Assembly: GCF_014648075.1 (NCBI RefSeq) | Contig: NZ_BMQK01000001.1 | Span: forward strand, 806,001 to 870,000 | DNA: 64,000 nt | Direction: 5' to 3' | Source: Streptomyces ruber | Lineage (GTDB): Bacteria; Actinomycetota; Actinomycetes; Streptomycetales; Streptomycetaceae | Shown here: positions 54,206 through 63,987 of the stretch, in pieces | Layout: each line of letters starts with the position of its first letter | Position numbering within the stretch: position 1 is the first letter of the stretch | Position numbers and translations under genes: made by a program | The notes under the pieces: model-generated | What the model saw: only the letters and a program-made list of their open reading frames with translations | Database searches by the model: none | Told to the model about the DNA's origin: nothing

Positions 54206-55078
54206 ATGGGTTCGACCATCTGCCCTAGCCGCGGCAGCGCCGGCCAGCTCGACTGGACGGTCCTGCACGCGGTGAACGACGCCTCCGTACGGGCGGCGGG
54301 CGGAGTGAACCGGCAGGCGACGCCGGCCGCCCGTCGTCTATCCTCCGATTCGAGTGGGACCGGTCTCGGTCCTGCGAAGACTCTGGAGGAGGTGGGTCCG
54401 GTCACTGGGACCGACGCCGGTACCGAACACGGCCAGGCGGAGCAGCCCGAGGGCCAGGGCGGTCGCGAGCCGGAGACGACCGCCGAGCGCAGTGCGCGCT
54501 TCGAGCGGGACGCGCTCGAGTTCCTCGACCAGATGTACTCGGCCGCGCTGCGCATGACGCGCAATCCGGCCGACGCCGAGGACCTGGTGCAGGAGACGTA
54601 CGCGAAGGCGTACGCGTCCTTCCACCAGTTCCGGGAGGGCACCAACCTCAAGGCGTGGCTGTACCGCATCCTCACGAACACCTTCATCAACTCGTACCGC
54701 AAGAAGCAGCGCGAACCGCAGCGCAGCGCGGCCGAGGAGATCGAGGACTGGCAGCTGGCGCGCGCCGAGTCGCACATGTCGACGGGGCTGCGCTCGGCCG
54801 AGTCACAGGCGCTGGACCACCTGCCCGACTCGGACGTGAAGCAGGCCCTCCAGGCGATCCCCGAGGAGTTCCGCATCGCCGTCTACCTCGCGGACGTCGA
54901 GGGCTTTGCCTACAAGGAGATCGCGGACATCATGGGGACACCGATCGGTACGGTGATGTCCCGGCTGCACCGGGGCCGCCGTCAACTGCGCGGCATGCTG
55001 GAGGACTACGCCCGTGAGCGCGGGCTGGTCCCCGCCGGCGCCGGAGAGTCGAACGAAGCGAAAGGCTCGGGCTCATGA
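54206..55078 (+). CDS. sigR: Thiol-stress ECF sigma factor SigR, long (sigma-R') and short forms
   Basis: 290 residues from the ATG at 54206; the shorter form starts at the GTG at 54392 ([14 protein letters not shown]) and has 228. Region 2 shows [23 protein letters not shown], and region 4 [27 protein letters not shown]. In S. coelicolor SigR directs thiol-oxidative-stress genes. An inducible promoter makes the longer, unstable SigR', while a basal promoter lies inside the long N-terminal extension. TATCCT at 54339-54344 could be that basal -10. The stop overlaps the rsrA ATG. Confidence 0.95.
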   Translation: MGSTICPSRGSAGQLDWTVLHAVNDASVRAAGGVNRQATPAARRLSSDSSGTGLGPAKTLEEVGPVTGTDAGTEHGQAEQPEGQGGREPETTAERSARFERDALEFLDQMYSAALRMTRNPADAEDLVQETYAKAYASFHQFREGTNLKAWLYRILTNTFINSYRKKQREPQRSAAEEIEDWQLARAESHMSTGLRSAESQALDHLPDSDVKQALQAIPEEFRIAVYLADVEGFAYKEIADIMGTPIGTVMSRLHRGRRQLRGMLEDYARERGLVPAGAGESNEAKGSGS

Positions 55079-55377
55079 GCTGCGGAGAGCCGCACGAGAC
55101 GGATTGCAGCGAGATCCTCGATCATCTCTACGAGTTCCTGGACCGTGAGATGCCCGACAACGACTGCACCAAGTTCGAGACGCACTTCGAGGAGTGCTCG
55201 CCGTGCCTGGAGAAGTACGGGCTCGAACAGGCCGTGAAGAAGCTGGTCAAGCGGTGCTGCGGGCAGGACGACGTACCGACCGACCTGCGGGCGAAGGTCA
55301 TGGGCCGGATCGAGCTGATCCGCTCCGGGGAGACCGCGCCCGGGCACGACGTGACGGCGACACCCCAGGACTCGTGA
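55075..55377 (+). CDS. rsrA: Redox-sensing anti-sigma factor RsrA
   Basis: 100 residues; ATG overlaps the sigR stop. The ZAS zinc motif is H37-x3-C41-x2-C44 with C11. Further cysteines lie at 3, 31, 61 and 62, the same positions I recall for S. coelicolor RsrA. In the reduced form the zinc protein binds SigR. Disulfide stress expels zinc and frees SigR. Confidence 0.95.
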   Translation: MSCGEPHETDCSEILDHLYEFLDREMPDNDCTKFETHFEECSPCLEKYGLEQAVKKLVKRCCGQDDVPTDLRAKVMGRIELIRSGETAPGHDVTATPQDS

Positions 55378-55448
55378 CACCCGGCTCCTGACTTCCCTGT
55401 GCTCCCCTGTACCTCCCTGACCCGGGGGTGACTCCGGGGAACTGCCGT

Positions 55449-55477
55449 ACGGGCCGCGTCGCCAGGACGCGGCCCGT
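55449..55477 (+). terminator. Terminator of the sigR-rsrA operon
   Basis: ACGGGCCGCGTC and GACGCGGCCCGT form a 12-bp stem with a 5-base loop, 71 bases after rsrA. Confidence 0.75.
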
Positions 55478-55601
55478 TGTCACTCGAACGTGTGCTTCCG
55501 TGCGTCGAGCACCCGTGCATTCGCTCATTGCCGCCCCCGCGTCCCGCGCGCCCCTCTAGGCTCCGGAGCCCTCCGGAGCCTGATGAAGAGGGGGTGGCGC
55601 C

Positions 55602-57002
55602 ATGAGGCCGGTCCCGGTGTGGGCCCGGGTGTACATCGGCTGTGCCGTCCTCGGCGCCCTGGGCTGTCTGGCCGCCCTGCCGGACGTCACCGTCCCCTGG
55701 TGGGCGGTGGGCCTGCTCGCCGCGCTGTACGCGCTCTGCGAGCAGGTCACCCGGTGTCCGTTCCTGGGCCGTCGCGCCCCCGAGGGCCTGAGCACCTTCT
55801 TCCCCGTCCTGCTCGCGGGTGCCTTCCTGCTGCCGCCCCCGGCCGCCGCGCTCGTCGCGGTGCCCGGGGCGCTGGTCTCCCGGGTCGAGCGGCGGCCGCG
55901 CGGACCGCGGCGCGTGTGGCGGGCGGCCCGGCTCGCCGTCGCGGTGTGGGCCGCCTCCCGGGTGCACGGGGCGCTGGGCGGCCGGGCGGCGGTCGCCGGG
56001 CCCGACTTCCCGTACGCGCTGGTCCCAGCGGGGGGCGCCGTCCTGGTCTTCTGCGCGGTCCTCGCGGTGCTCGACCGGGGCATCCTGGCCCTCGCCGAAC
56101 GCGTGCCCCTCAGGAGCGCGGGGCGGGGCGGGCTCTTCGCGCGGTCGCTCGCGCCGGTCGCCGCGCACGGGCTCGCCGGGCTGATGATGGCCGTGCTGTG
56201 GCACAGCCCCTACGGCCCGGCCGCGGCCCTCCTGGTCCTGCTGCCGATGTACGTGTCCTGCTGGGTGTTCGCGCAGGTCCACCGGGAGCGTGCGGTGCAC
56301 CGGGCCACCATCCGGGCCCTGGTGCAGGCCGTCGACATCAAGGACGGGTACACGCGCGGGCACAGCGAGCGGGTGGGCCGGGCGTCCGTGCTGATCGCGC
56401 GTGAGCTGGGGATGGACGACGAGCGCGTCGAACTGGTCCGCTTCGCCGGCATCCTGCACGACGTCGGCAAGATCGGCGTGCCCACCCGGCTGCTGCGCAA
56501 GGACGGCCCCCTGACCGAGAGCGAGCGGCGGGTCGTCGAGCTGCACCCGGAGTACGGGCACGAGATGACGCGCGGCATCGGTTTCCTGGGCGAGGCCCGC
56601 TCGGCGATCCTGCACCACCACGAACGGCTGGACGGCAGCGGATACCCGCACGGGCTGGCGGGCGACCGGATTCCGGAGCCCGCGCGGGTCGTCGCCGTCG
56701 CCGACGCCTTCGACGCGATGACCTCCACCCGTTCCTACCGCCGGGCCCGGCCGGTCGCGGCCGCGCTGGAGGAGCTGGAGCGGTGCGCGGGGACGCAGTT
56801 CGACCCGGCGATGGTCCGGGCGCTGGCACACGCCCTCGACCGGCACGGCTGGCTGCCCGCCGTGACCGCCGACAGCCCCGGCAGCGCCGACAGCCCCGGC
56901 AGCGCCGACGGTACCGACACCACTGACATCACCGATCCGTCCGAAGTGCGCGGAAACGTCCCGCCTCCGTCGGCGCCCGCGCGTGCGGAGACCGGGCCGT
57001 GA
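55602..57002 (+). CDS. Membrane HD-GYP domain protein
   Basis: 466 residues. N-terminal ~6-7 membrane helices (residues 1-225) precede an HD-GYP domain (~235-390) with GHSERVG, ILHDVGKIGVP, HPEYGHEM and HHHERLDGSGYPHGL, giving all metal ligands plus the full GYP signature. HD-GYP enzymes hydrolyse cyclic-di-GMP, a developmental signal in Streptomyces. A disordered tail holds an 18-base tandem repeat (residues near 423-434). Its stop overlaps the start of the next HD protein (GTGA), so they are translated together. Confidence 0.88.
   Translation: MRPVPVWARVYIGCAVLGALGCLAALPDVTVPWWAVGLLAALYALCEQVTRCPFLGRRAPEGLSTFFPVLLAGAFLLPPPAAALVAVPGALVSRVERRPRGPRRVWRAARLAVAVWAASRVHGALGGRAAVAGPDFPYALVPAGGAVLVFCAVLAVLDRGILALAERVPLRSAGRGGLFARSLAPVAAHGLAGLMMAVLWHSPYGPAAALLVLLPMYVSCWVFAQVHRERAVHRATIRALVQAVDIKDGYTRGHSERVGRASVLIARELGMDDERVELVRFAGILHDVGKIGVPTRLLRKDGPLTESERRVVELHPEYGHEMTRGIGFLGEARSAILHHHERLDGSGYPHGLAGDRIPEPARVVAVADAFDAMTSTRSYRRARPVAAALEELERCAGTQFDPAMVRALAHALDRHGWLPAVTADSPGSADSPGSADGTDTTDITDPSEVRGNVPPPSAPARAETGP
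56868..56903 (+). repeat. Two tandem 18-base units inside the HD-GYP gene
   Basis: The 18-base unit GCCGACAGCCCCGGCAGC occurs twice, encoding A-D-S-P-G-S twice in the disordered tail of the HD-GYP protein. It may vary in length between strains. Confidence 0.7.
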
Positions 57003-58294
57003 AGCGCCCGTTCGGCGTGCCCGCGCACTGTTCCGCGGGCGGCTCCCCCTTCACCGTGCTCGTCCACGGGACCGCCGCCCTGCTCGCCGTCGCGGCCCTC
57101 GTCCACACTCTGCGGCACGGGGTTGACGGGCTCGCCACGGCCCTCGCCTTCGGGCTGCTCGTCGCCGTGGGCGAACTGTTCCGGTGGCCCGGCCCCGAGG
57201 CACGGGAGCCCGCACCGCTCGGGGCGGCCGGGGCGCTCGCCTACGCCCTGCTCGGGCAGGACGCCGGGGAGCCCACCCGGCACGGCGTGCTCCAGGTCGT
57301 CGCCGTCGTCGCCGTGGCCGCACTCGCCGGGTGCCTGTCCCGGCCGACGGGAACGGCCGCGGGGCGCGCACCCGTCGCCGACCGGCCGGCCCGGCGGGTC
57401 CTCACCGTCGCCCTCGCCGCCAGCTGCTTCGGGCTGCTCTACCGGCGGGACGCGGCCCCGGAGTGGCACGGCCCCTCGTACGTGGCGCTCCTCCTCGCGC
57501 TGCTGGCGCTGACCGTGGTGTGCGACGCCGTGCTCGTCGCGGCGCTCACGCGCGCGCGTACCGGCTGGCCCCTCGGACCGTTGCTGCGCGACGAGCTGCG
57601 GGCGCTGCTCGGCATCGCGCCCGCGGTGTGCGCCAGCGGCGTCGTGCTGTCGCTCGGGGTGGCGGTGGCGGGCCTGTGGGCGCTGCCCGTCTTCTCGCTG
57701 CCGCTGCTGCTCGCCCAGTTCTCCTTCCGCAGGCACGCGGCCGTGCGCGCCACCTGCCGGCAGACCATCGCCTCCCTCGCCCGGGCCACCGAGATCGCCG
57801 GGTACACCCCGGCGGGGCACGCCCGGCGGGTGGCCGCGCTGAGCCGGGCCGTCGGCCGCGAGCTGGGGCTCACCGAGTCCGAGCTGACGGTGCTGGAGTA
57901 CGCGGCCCTGATGCACGACATCGGGCAGCTCTCCCTCGTGGACCCGGTGCCGGCCGGGGCGACGGCCACGCTGCCGGAGGCCGAGCAGCGCCGGATCGCC
58001 CTGCTCGGCGGCGTCGTGGTCCGGCAGACCGGGGTGGACGCCGAGGTCGCGGTGGTCGTGGAGCGGCAGGCCGACCCGTACCGGGAGCAGCCGGTGAGCG
58101 CGCGGATCGTACGGACCGTGAACGCCTACGAGGAGAAGTCGCGGGACGCCGGTCCGGGCGGACCGCTCAGGGCCCTGGACGAGCTGCGGCGGGGAACCGA
58201 ACGGGAGTACGAGCCCCGGGTCGTGGAGTCACTGGCCCGCGTGCTCGCGCGCGGTGGCGGGGCGGTGCGCGGGTGCCCAGGTTGGGGGTGGTGA
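56999..58294 (+). CDS. Membrane HD-domain protein with degenerate HD-GYP site
   Basis: 431 residues, GTG start overlapping the HD-GYP stop. About eight helices fill residues ~15-255. The HD domain keeps GHARRVAALS and LMHDIGQLSLVDP, but the region where GYP should be reads VVVERQADPYREQP, so the signature and some metal ligands are lost. It is probably a paralogue that lost phosphodiesterase activity and now regulates or partners the upstream protein; that is inference. Confidence 0.85.
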   Translation: MKRPFGVPAHCSAGGSPFTVLVHGTAALLAVAALVHTLRHGVDGLATALAFGLLVAVGELFRWPGPEAREPAPLGAAGALAYALLGQDAGEPTRHGVLQVVAVVAVAALAGCLSRPTGTAAGRAPVADRPARRVLTVALAASCFGLLYRRDAAPEWHGPSYVALLLALLALTVVCDAVLVAALTRARTGWPLGPLLRDELRALLGIAPAVCASGVVLSLGVAVAGLWALPVFSLPLLLAQFSFRRHAAVRATCRQTIASLARATEIAGYTPAGHARRVAALSRAVGRELGLTESELTVLEYAALMHDIGQLSLVDPVPAGATATLPEAEQRRIALLGGVVVRQTGVDAEVAVVVERQADPYREQPVSARIVRTVNAYEEKSRDAGPGGPLRALDELRRGTEREYEPRVVESLARVLARGGGAVRGCPGWGW

Positions 58295-58441
58295 GCGGGG
58301 CGCGGGCCGTCTTACGCTGCCTGCGGCTGGGTAACCCATGGGTAATGAGCGGCCCTCCCGCCGTACGTGGTTGGATGCGAGGGAGAGGGTGCCCCGGGGC
58401 ACAGGCCGGCCCACTCGAGAATCAATTGGCAGGCGGGAATC

Positions 58442-59422
58442 GTGAGGATCTTCGGCAAGGGACGGCACCGGCCCTCCGCCTCCTGGCGGCAGGCCACCGA
58501 CCGCGCGTTCACGCTGATCGGAGACGGGCGGTACGAGGACGCGGGCGCGCTGCTGACCCGCGCCGCCGACCTGGAGCCCTGGCTGTCCGAGTCCTGGTTC
58601 AACCTCGCGCTGCTGCACAAGTTCCGGCACGACTGGGAGCAGGCGCGGGCCGCGGGCCTGCGGGCCGTGGCGCTGCTCGACCGGGAGACCGGCGCGCCGG
58701 ACTGGTGGAACGTGGGCATCGCGGCGACCGCCCTGCAGGACTGGCCGCTGGCCCGGCGGGCCTGGCAGGCGTACGGGCTGAAGGTGCCCGGCGGGTCCGG
58801 CGCGTCCGGGGAGCCCGTCGGCATGGACCTGGGCAGCGCGGCCGTCCGGCTGTCGCCGGAGGGGGAGGCCGAGGTCGTGTGGGGGCGCCGGCTCGACCCC
58901 GCCCGGATCGAGGTGCTGTCCATCCCGCTGCCGTCCTCGGGGCGGCGCTGGGGCGAGGTCGTCCTGCACGACGGGGTGCCGCACGGCGAGCGGACCACCG
59001 CGGCCGGGCACGCCTACCCGGTCTTCGACGAGATCGAGCTGTGGGCGCCCTCGCCGGTGCCGACCTGGGTCGTCCTCCTCGAAGCCGCGACCGAGGAGGA
59101 CCGGGACGCGCTGGAGCAGCTCGCGGCCGACGCCGGTTTCGCCGCCGAGGACTGGTCGTCCTCCGTGCGGCTGCTGTGCCGGCTGTGCTCGGAGTCGCGG
59201 ATGCCGTCCGACGAGGGCGACGGCGAGCACCTCGACCCGCACGACCACAGCGAGCCCGGGCATCCGGGGCCGCTCGGCCACCGCACGGACGGGCAGCTGT
59301 GGGCGCCCGAGCGGGAGTGCGGCATCGCGGCGCCCGCCTCCCTGGTGCGCGGCCTGCTGGACGGCTGGGTCGCCGACAGCCCGGACTCACGGGCCTGGCG
59401 GGACCTCGAAGAGGTCTGCTGA
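58442..59422 (+). CDS. Tetratricopeptide-repeat protein
   Basis: 326 residues from the GTG at 58442, with GGCGGGAA just upstream. The N-terminal TPR-like helices (ATDRAFTLIGDGRYEDAGAL ... AADLEPWLSESWFNLALLHK) precede a beta-rich C-terminal domain containing WGRRLDPARIEVLSIPLP and LLCRLCSES with a Cys pair. Homologues are conserved in Streptomyces next to def; none has a known function that I can name. No signal or membrane helix. Confidence 0.8.
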   Translation: MRIFGKGRHRPSASWRQATDRAFTLIGDGRYEDAGALLTRAADLEPWLSESWFNLALLHKFRHDWEQARAAGLRAVALLDRETGAPDWWNVGIAATALQDWPLARRAWQAYGLKVPGGSGASGEPVGMDLGSAAVRLSPEGEAEVVWGRRLDPARIEVLSIPLPSSGRRWGEVVLHDGVPHGERTTAAGHAYPVFDEIELWAPSPVPTWVVLLEAATEEDRDALEQLAADAGFAAEDWSSSVRLLCRLCSESRMPSDEGDGEHLDPHDHSEPGHPGPLGHRTDGQLWAPERECGIAAPASLVRGLLDGWVADSPDSRAWRDLEEVC

Positions 59423-59522
59423 ACGGTCCCCCGGTCCCGGCCCCCTTAGGCTGTAGGCACACGGTCCCACCGTTCACCGTTACACCGTTTCATCACAGGT
59501 CGCAGGAAGGCGTACGTCGGTC

Positions 59523-60173
59523 ATGGCGCAGCAGGACACCGATCAGCAGCACGCGGGCGTGCTCCCCGTGGACGACGAGGGCTTCGTCATCGACACCGAG
59601 GAGTGCGAGGAGCGCGAGCAGGCCTACCGCGAGCGCGGCACCTCGCGTCCGATCACGGTCGTCGGGAACCCGGTGCTGCACAAGGAGTGCGCGGACGTCA
59701 CCGAGTTCGACGACGAGCTCGCCCAGCTGGTCGACGACATGTTCGCCAGCCAGCGCACCGCCGAGGGCGTGGGTCTGGCCGCCAACCAGATCGGTGTCGA
59801 CAAGAAGGTGTTCGTCTACGACTGCCCGGACGACGAGGGTGTGCGGCACGTGGGCGTGGTCTGCAACCCGAAGCTCGTCGAACTGCCCGCCGAGAGGCGC
59901 CGCCTCGACGACAGCAACGAGGGCTGCCTCTCGGTGCCGACCGCGTACATGCCGCTCGCCCGCCCCGACTACGCCGAGGTCACCGGGCAGGACGAGAAGG
60001 GCAACCCGATCAAGGTGCGCGGCACGGGTTACTTCGCGCGCTGCCTCCAGCACGAGACCGACCACCTGTACGGCTACCTGTACATCGACCGGCTCTCCAA
60101 GCGCGAGCGCAAGGACGCGCTGCGGCAGATGGCCGAGAACGAGCCGCGCTACCCGGTGGTCGCGAACGACTGA
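59523..60173 (+). CDS. def: Peptide deformylase
   Basis: 216 residues. All three family motifs are intact: [17 protein letters not shown] (zinc-binding Cys) and QHETDHLYG (two His ligands and catalytic Glu). A ~45-residue acidic N-terminal extension precedes the catalytic core, as in other Streptomyces forms of this type. It removes the formyl group from nascent proteins. It precedes the terpene genes but is separated by a hairpin, so it is probably not part of their operon. Confidence 0.95.
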   Translation: MAQQDTDQQHAGVLPVDDEGFVIDTEECEEREQAYRERGTSRPITVVGNPVLHKECADVTEFDDELAQLVDDMFASQRTAEGVGLAANQIGVDKKVFVYDCPDDEGVRHVGVVCNPKLVELPAERRRLDDSNEGCLSVPTAYMPLARPDYAEVTGQDEKGNPIKVRGTGYFARCLQHETDHLYGYLYIDRLSKRERKDALRQMAENEPRYPVVAND

Positions 60174-60190
60174 CACCCGTCCGTCCCGCA

Positions 60191-60236
60191 CGAACGGCGT
60201 TCGGCCGGAAGCTCCGCTCCGGCCGGACGCCGTTCG
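60191..60236 (+). terminator. Terminator of def
   Basis: Arms CGAACGGCGTTCGGCCGGA and TCCGGCCGGACGCCGTTCG pair over 19 bp (one G-T pair) with an 8-base loop. Confidence 0.75.
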
Positions 60237-60453
60237 CGTACCCGGTACAGGCTCGAAGCCGAGGGCTCCATATCTGATCCGGAAGCAGTCATGCAAGGGG
60301 GCTCCCTCGGCAGCTTGGGGTAGTGAGCGGTGCAAATCCGTTCCCAAGCGGTCAGTTCGGGTGCTGAATGGGAAGGGCGGGGATACGCATCGGCGCGCGC
60401 CCGGCACGACGCGGGAGGGCGGGCGTCATCAGGCGGCTGAGAGGGGTCTGTTC

Positions 60454-61536
60454 GTGCCTGCATTCCCACCAAGCATCCCGACGACGGCGGTGGCAGCGGT
60501 ACCGCCGTCACTCCGTCTCCCGGTGATCGAAGCGGCGTTTCCCCGGCAAGTGCATCCGTACTGGCCCCAACTGCAGGGAAGGACCAGGGCCTGGCTCCGG
60601 GACAAACGGATCATGCCGGCGGACAAGGTGGCGGAACACGCCGACGCCCTGTGCTACACCGACCTCATCGCGGGCTACTACATGGGCGCCGCCGACGAGG
60701 TCCTCCAGGCCATAGCCGACTACAGCGCCTGGTTCTTCGTCTGGGACGACCGCCACGACCGCGACGTGGTGCACGGCCGGTCCACCGCCTGGCGCCGGCT
60801 GAGGCACCGCCTGCACGTGGCGCTCGACTCCCCGCAGGACCATCTGTACCACCGGGACCCGCTGGTGGCGGGCTTCGCCGACAGCGTGGTGCGGCTGTAC
60901 TCGTTCCTCGGCAGGAAGTGGAACACCCGTTTCGCCCGGCACTTCCACGCGGTGATCGAGGCGTACGACAGGGAGTTCCACAACCGCACGCGGAACATCG
61001 TGCCGACGGTCGAGGAATACCTCGAACTGCGCCGGCTCACCTTCGCGCACTGGATCTGGACGGACCTGCTGGAGCCCAGCGCCGGGCACGAACTCCCCAC
61101 CGCGGTACGGAAACACCCCGCATACCGGCGGGCGGCCCTGCTGAGCCAGGATTTCGCCGCCTGGTACAACGACCTCTGCTCGCTCGCCAAGGAACTCGCG
61201 GGTGCCGAGGTGCACAACCTCGGGATAAGCCTCGTCCACCACGGGGGGATGACACCGGAGGAGGCGGAGGCCGATCTCCGGCGGCGCGTCGAGGAGTGCG
61301 CGTTCGCGTTCCTGGACGCCGAGAAGGACGTCGAACGGCTCGCCGTGTCGGTCGACGACGGCAGCCTGCGGGGAAGGCAACTGGGGGCCGCCGTGCGCGC
61401 CTGCGTCGGCAACATGCGCAACTGGTTCAGCTCCGTCTACTGGTTCCACCACGAGTCCGGCCGCTACATGGTCGACAGCTGGGCCGACCGGTCCACGCCC
61501 CCGTACGTCACCAACGAAGCGGCAGGTGCGGCATGA
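60454..61536 (+). CDS. epi-Isozizaene synthase (class I sesquiterpene cyclase)
   Basis: 360 residues from the GTG at 60454, with GAGAGGGG upstream. The aspartate-rich motif is DDRHD (98-102); the NSE motif is N239-D-L-C-S243-L-A-K-E247. Much of the protein, such as [16 protein letters not shown] and [16 protein letters not shown], matches what I remember of the S. coelicolor enzyme. It cyclises farnesyl diphosphate to epi-isozizaene using three magnesium ions. The stop overlaps the CYP start (ATGA), so the two are coupled. The 217-base spacer upstream holds only the def terminator edge and an AT-richer stretch near 60270. Confidence 0.93.
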   Translation: MPAFPPSIPTTAVAAVPPSLRLPVIEAAFPRQVHPYWPQLQGRTRAWLRDKRIMPADKVAEHADALCYTDLIAGYYMGAADEVLQAIADYSAWFFVWDDRHDRDVVHGRSTAWRRLRHRLHVALDSPQDHLYHRDPLVAGFADSVVRLYSFLGRKWNTRFARHFHAVIEAYDREFHNRTRNIVPTVEEYLELRRLTFAHWIWTDLLEPSAGHELPTAVRKHPAYRRAALLSQDFAAWYNDLCSLAKELAGAEVHNLGISLVHHGGMTPEEAEADLRRRVEECAFAFLDAEKDVERLAVSVDDGSLRGRQLGAAVRACVGNMRNWFSSVYWFHHESGRYMVDSWADRSTPPYVTNEAAGAA

Positions 61537-62930
61537 CCGTAGAGTCAGTGAACCCCGTGAACCCCGTGAACCCCGCGAACCCCGTGGCCGCGCAGCATCC
61601 GGAGCCGGTCGAGCCGCCCCTCGCCGCGGGCGGCGTCCCGGTCCTCGGCCACGGCCGGCAGCTCGTGCGCGACCCCTTGGGCTTCCTCGCCCGGCTGCGC
61701 GACGAGGGGGACGTGGTCCGGCTGAGGTTCGGACCCAAGACCGTGTACGCCGTCACCACGCCCGCGCTCACCGGCGCGCTGGCGCTGAACCCGAACTTCG
61801 AGGTCGCCGGACCGCTGTGGGAGTCCCTCAGGGGCCTGCTCGGCGGGGAGGGCGTGGCCACCGCCAACGGGCCGCGCCACCGCCGCCAGCGGCGCACCGT
61901 CCAGCCCGCCTTCCGGCTCGGCGCCATCCCGGCCTACGGGCCGGTCATGGAGGAGGAGGCGCGGGACCTCGCCGCGCGCATGGCCTCCGGGGAGCCCTTC
62001 GACTGCACCTCCGAGTCGTTCCGCGTCGCCGTGCGCACCGCGGCCCGCTGCCTGCTGCGCGGCGAGTACATGGACCAGGGGGCCGAACGGCTGTGCGCCG
62101 CGCTCGCCGTGGTGTTCCGCGGCATGTACCGGCGCATGGTGGTCCCGGCCGGACCGCTCTACCGGCTGCCGCTGCCGGCCAACCGCCGCTTCAACCGCGC
62201 GCTGGCCGACCTGCACGCCCTCGTCGACGAGATCGTCGCCGAGCGCCGGGCCTCCGGCCACCGGCCGGACGACCTGCTGACCGCCCTGCTGGAGGCGGTG
62301 GACGACGACGGCGCCCCCATCTCGGAACAGGAGATCCACGACCAGGTCGTCGCCTTCCTCACCGCCGGGGGCGAGACCGTGGGGGCGACCGTCATGTGGC
62401 TGCTCGAGGTGCTCGCCGAGCAGCCCGAGCACGCGGACAAGGTGTGCGCGGAGGTGGAAGCGGTCGTCGGGGACCGGCCCGTCGTCTTCGCGGACGTCCG
62501 GAAGCTGTCCCACACGAACAACGTCGTCGTCGAGGCGATGCGGCTGCGCCCCGTCGTCTGGATCCTCGCACGACGGGCGGTGGCCGGGACGGAACTCGGC
62601 GGGTACCGCATCCCGGCCGGGGCGGACATCGTGTACAGCCCGTACGCGATCCAGCGCGATCCCAGGTCGTACGAGCGGCATCTGGAGTTCGACCCCGACC
62701 GCTGGCTCCCGGAACGCGTCGGGGACATACCCAAGTACGCGATGAGGCCGTTCGGCGTGGGCAACCGGAAGTGCCCGAGCGACCACTTCTCCATGGCGTT
62801 CCTCACCCTCGTCACGGCGTCCGTGGCGCGCCGCTGGCGGCTGGAGCAGGTGCCCGGGTCGGACGCCACGCACCGGGTGGGCATCACGCTCCGGCCGCAG
62901 CGGCTGACGGTGCGGGCGACCCCCAGGTGA
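61533..62930 (+). CDS. Cytochrome P450 of the CYP170A type (albaflavenone synthase)
   Basis: 465 residues. I-helix [17 protein letters not shown] (ExxR), [10 protein letters not shown] (PERF region) and the haem loop FGVGNRKC with Cys at ~414. It oxidises epi-isozizaene to albaflavenols and then albaflavenone, an antibiotic sesquiterpene. The S. coelicolor enzyme also has a moonlighting terpene synthase site; its DDxxD aligns with DDDGA here (257-261), so the last Asp is missing. The N terminus carries four NPV/NPA repeats. Confidence 0.92.
   Translation: MTVESVNPVNPVNPANPVAAQHPEPVEPPLAAGGVPVLGHGRQLVRDPLGFLARLRDEGDVVRLRFGPKTVYAVTTPALTGALALNPNFEVAGPLWESLRGLLGGEGVATANGPRHRRQRRTVQPAFRLGAIPAYGPVMEEEARDLAARMASGEPFDCTSESFRVAVRTAARCLLRGEYMDQGAERLCAALAVVFRGMYRRMVVPAGPLYRLPLPANRRFNRALADLHALVDEIVAERRASGHRPDDLLTALLEAVDDDGAPISEQEIHDQVVAFLTAGGETVGATVMWLLEVLAEQPEHADKVCAEVEAVVGDRPVVFADVRKLSHTNNVVVEAMRLRPVVWILARRAVAGTELGGYRIPAGADIVYSPYAIQRDPRSYERHLEFDPDRWLPERVGDIPKYAMRPFGVGNRKCPSDHFSMAFLTLVTASVARRWRLEQVPGSDATHRVGITLRPQRLTVRATPR
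61548..61586 (+). repeat. Nine-base tandem repeat at the CYP N terminus
   Basis: Four units of GTGAACCCC (one variant GCG) encode VNP repeats in the disordered N terminus. Such a short perfect repeat may slip and differ between strains. Confidence 0.75.
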
Positions 62931-62961
62931 CGTGCCCCGCCGGTGAGCGTCGTACGCGCGG

Positions 62962-63924
62962 TCAGGCGGCCCGGGGGCCCCGGAACGTGCGCCGGTACGC
63001 GTGCGGCGTCGTCCCCAGCGCCCGTACGAAGTGGTGGCGCAGCGCGGCCGCCGTGCCGAAGCCGGTACGGCCCGCGATCGCGTCCATCGTCTCGTCCGTC
63101 GCCTCCAGCAGCCGCTGGGCCAGCAGCACGCGCTGGCGCAGGATCCAGCGGTAGGGCGTGGTGCCCGTCTCCTGCTGGAAGCGGCGGGCGAAGGTGCGCG
63201 GCGACATGTGGGCACGGTCGGCCAGCTGCTCGACGGTCACCTCCTCGTCGAGGTGCTCCTCCATCCACACCAGCACCTCGCCGACCGTGTCGCACCGCGA
63301 GCGGGGCAGCGGCCGTTCGATGTACTGGGCCTGGCCGCCGTCCCGGTGCGGGGGCACCACCATGCGGCGGGCGATGGCGTTGGCGACCTCCGGGCCCTGC
63401 TCCTTGCGGACGAGGTGCAGACAGGCGTCGATCCCGGCGGCGGTGCCGGCCGAAGTGATCACCGGGTCCTCGTCCACGTACAGCACGTCGGGCTCGACGA
63501 CCGCCCGCGGGTACCGCCGCGCCAGCTCCTCCGCGTGCCGCCAGTGCACGGCGCACCGCCGTCCGTCCAGCAGCCCGGCCGCGCCCAGCAGGAAGACGCC
63601 GGAGCACACGCTCAGCACCCGCGCGCCCCGGTCCACGGCCCGGCGCAGCGCGTCGAGCAGCCCGGGCGGGAACTCCCGCCCCACATAGCTCTGCCCGGCC
63701 GGCACGGCGATCAGGTCGGCCTCGTCGAGCCGCTGCAGGCCGTACGGCGTGGAGACGGTGAACCCGGCGGGCGTGGTGAGCGTCGGGCCCTCGGCGGAGG
63801 CCACCGCGAAGTCGTACACGGGCAGCCCCTCGTCGCTGCGGTCGAGCCCGAACACCTCGCACAGCACGCCGAGTTCGAAGGGATGCACTCCGTCGAGCAG
63901 GACGACGGCCACATTGCGCAGCAT
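62962..63924 (-). CDS. GlxA-type AraC-family regulator (DJ-1/PfpI sensor domain)
   Basis: 320 residues from the ATG at 63924. The N-terminal ~190 residues are a DJ-1/PfpI domain with the nucleophile-elbow sequence VLSVCSGVFLLGAAGLLDG and GTAAGIDACLHLV. The C-terminal AraC helix-turn-helix pair (~215-315) shows EQLADRAHMSPRTFARRFQQETG and a second helix set. Many relatives use the elbow Cys to sense aldehydes or control nitrile/isonitrile or nicotinamide-type genes. The target is probably the divergent gene beyond the window. Confidence 0.88.
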   Translation of the reverse strand: MLRNVAVVLLDGVHPFELGVLCEVFGLDRSDEGLPVYDFAVASAEGPTLTTPAGFTVSTPYGLQRLDEADLIAVPAGQSYVGREFPPGLLDALRRAVDRGARVLSVCSGVFLLGAAGLLDGRRCAVHWRHAEELARRYPRAVVEPDVLYVDEDPVITSAGTAAGIDACLHLVRKEQGPEVANAIARRMVVPPHRDGGQAQYIERPLPRSRCDTVGEVLVWMEEHLDEEVTVEQLADRAHMSPRTFARRFQQETGTTPYRWILRQRVLLAQRLLEATDETMDAIAGRTGFGTAAALRHHFVRALGTTPHAYRRTFRGPRAA

Positions 63925-63925
63925 G

Positions 63926-63987
63926 CCGTCAGTGTGCCGCAGGGCTGGCAGCATTTCGAGGGTGTGCGGCAGTCCTGCCACTGACGG
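63926..63987. promoter_or_regulatory. Nested inverted repeats, likely operator of the GlxA-type regulator
   Basis: CCGTCAGTG (63926-63934) and CACTGACGG (63979-63987) are perfect inverted repeats. Inside them lie TGGCAG (63946-63951) and CTGCCA (63975-63980). At the very end, AAGGAG a few bases before 64000 looks like the ribosome site of a divergent gene whose start lies just outside. Confidence 0.5.

Noticed and set aside
55484..55498. Possible LexA (SOS) box, TCGAAC near the HD-GYP gene
   Set aside because: Only one half-site fits; the second half (GTTCGA) is absent.
57184..60453. Continuous frame that would extend the terpene synthase by over 1000 residues upstream
   Set aside because: It runs out of frame through the HD, TPR and deformylase genes with Arg/Gly/Ala-rich nonsense. 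The family start lies at 60454 with a ribosome site.
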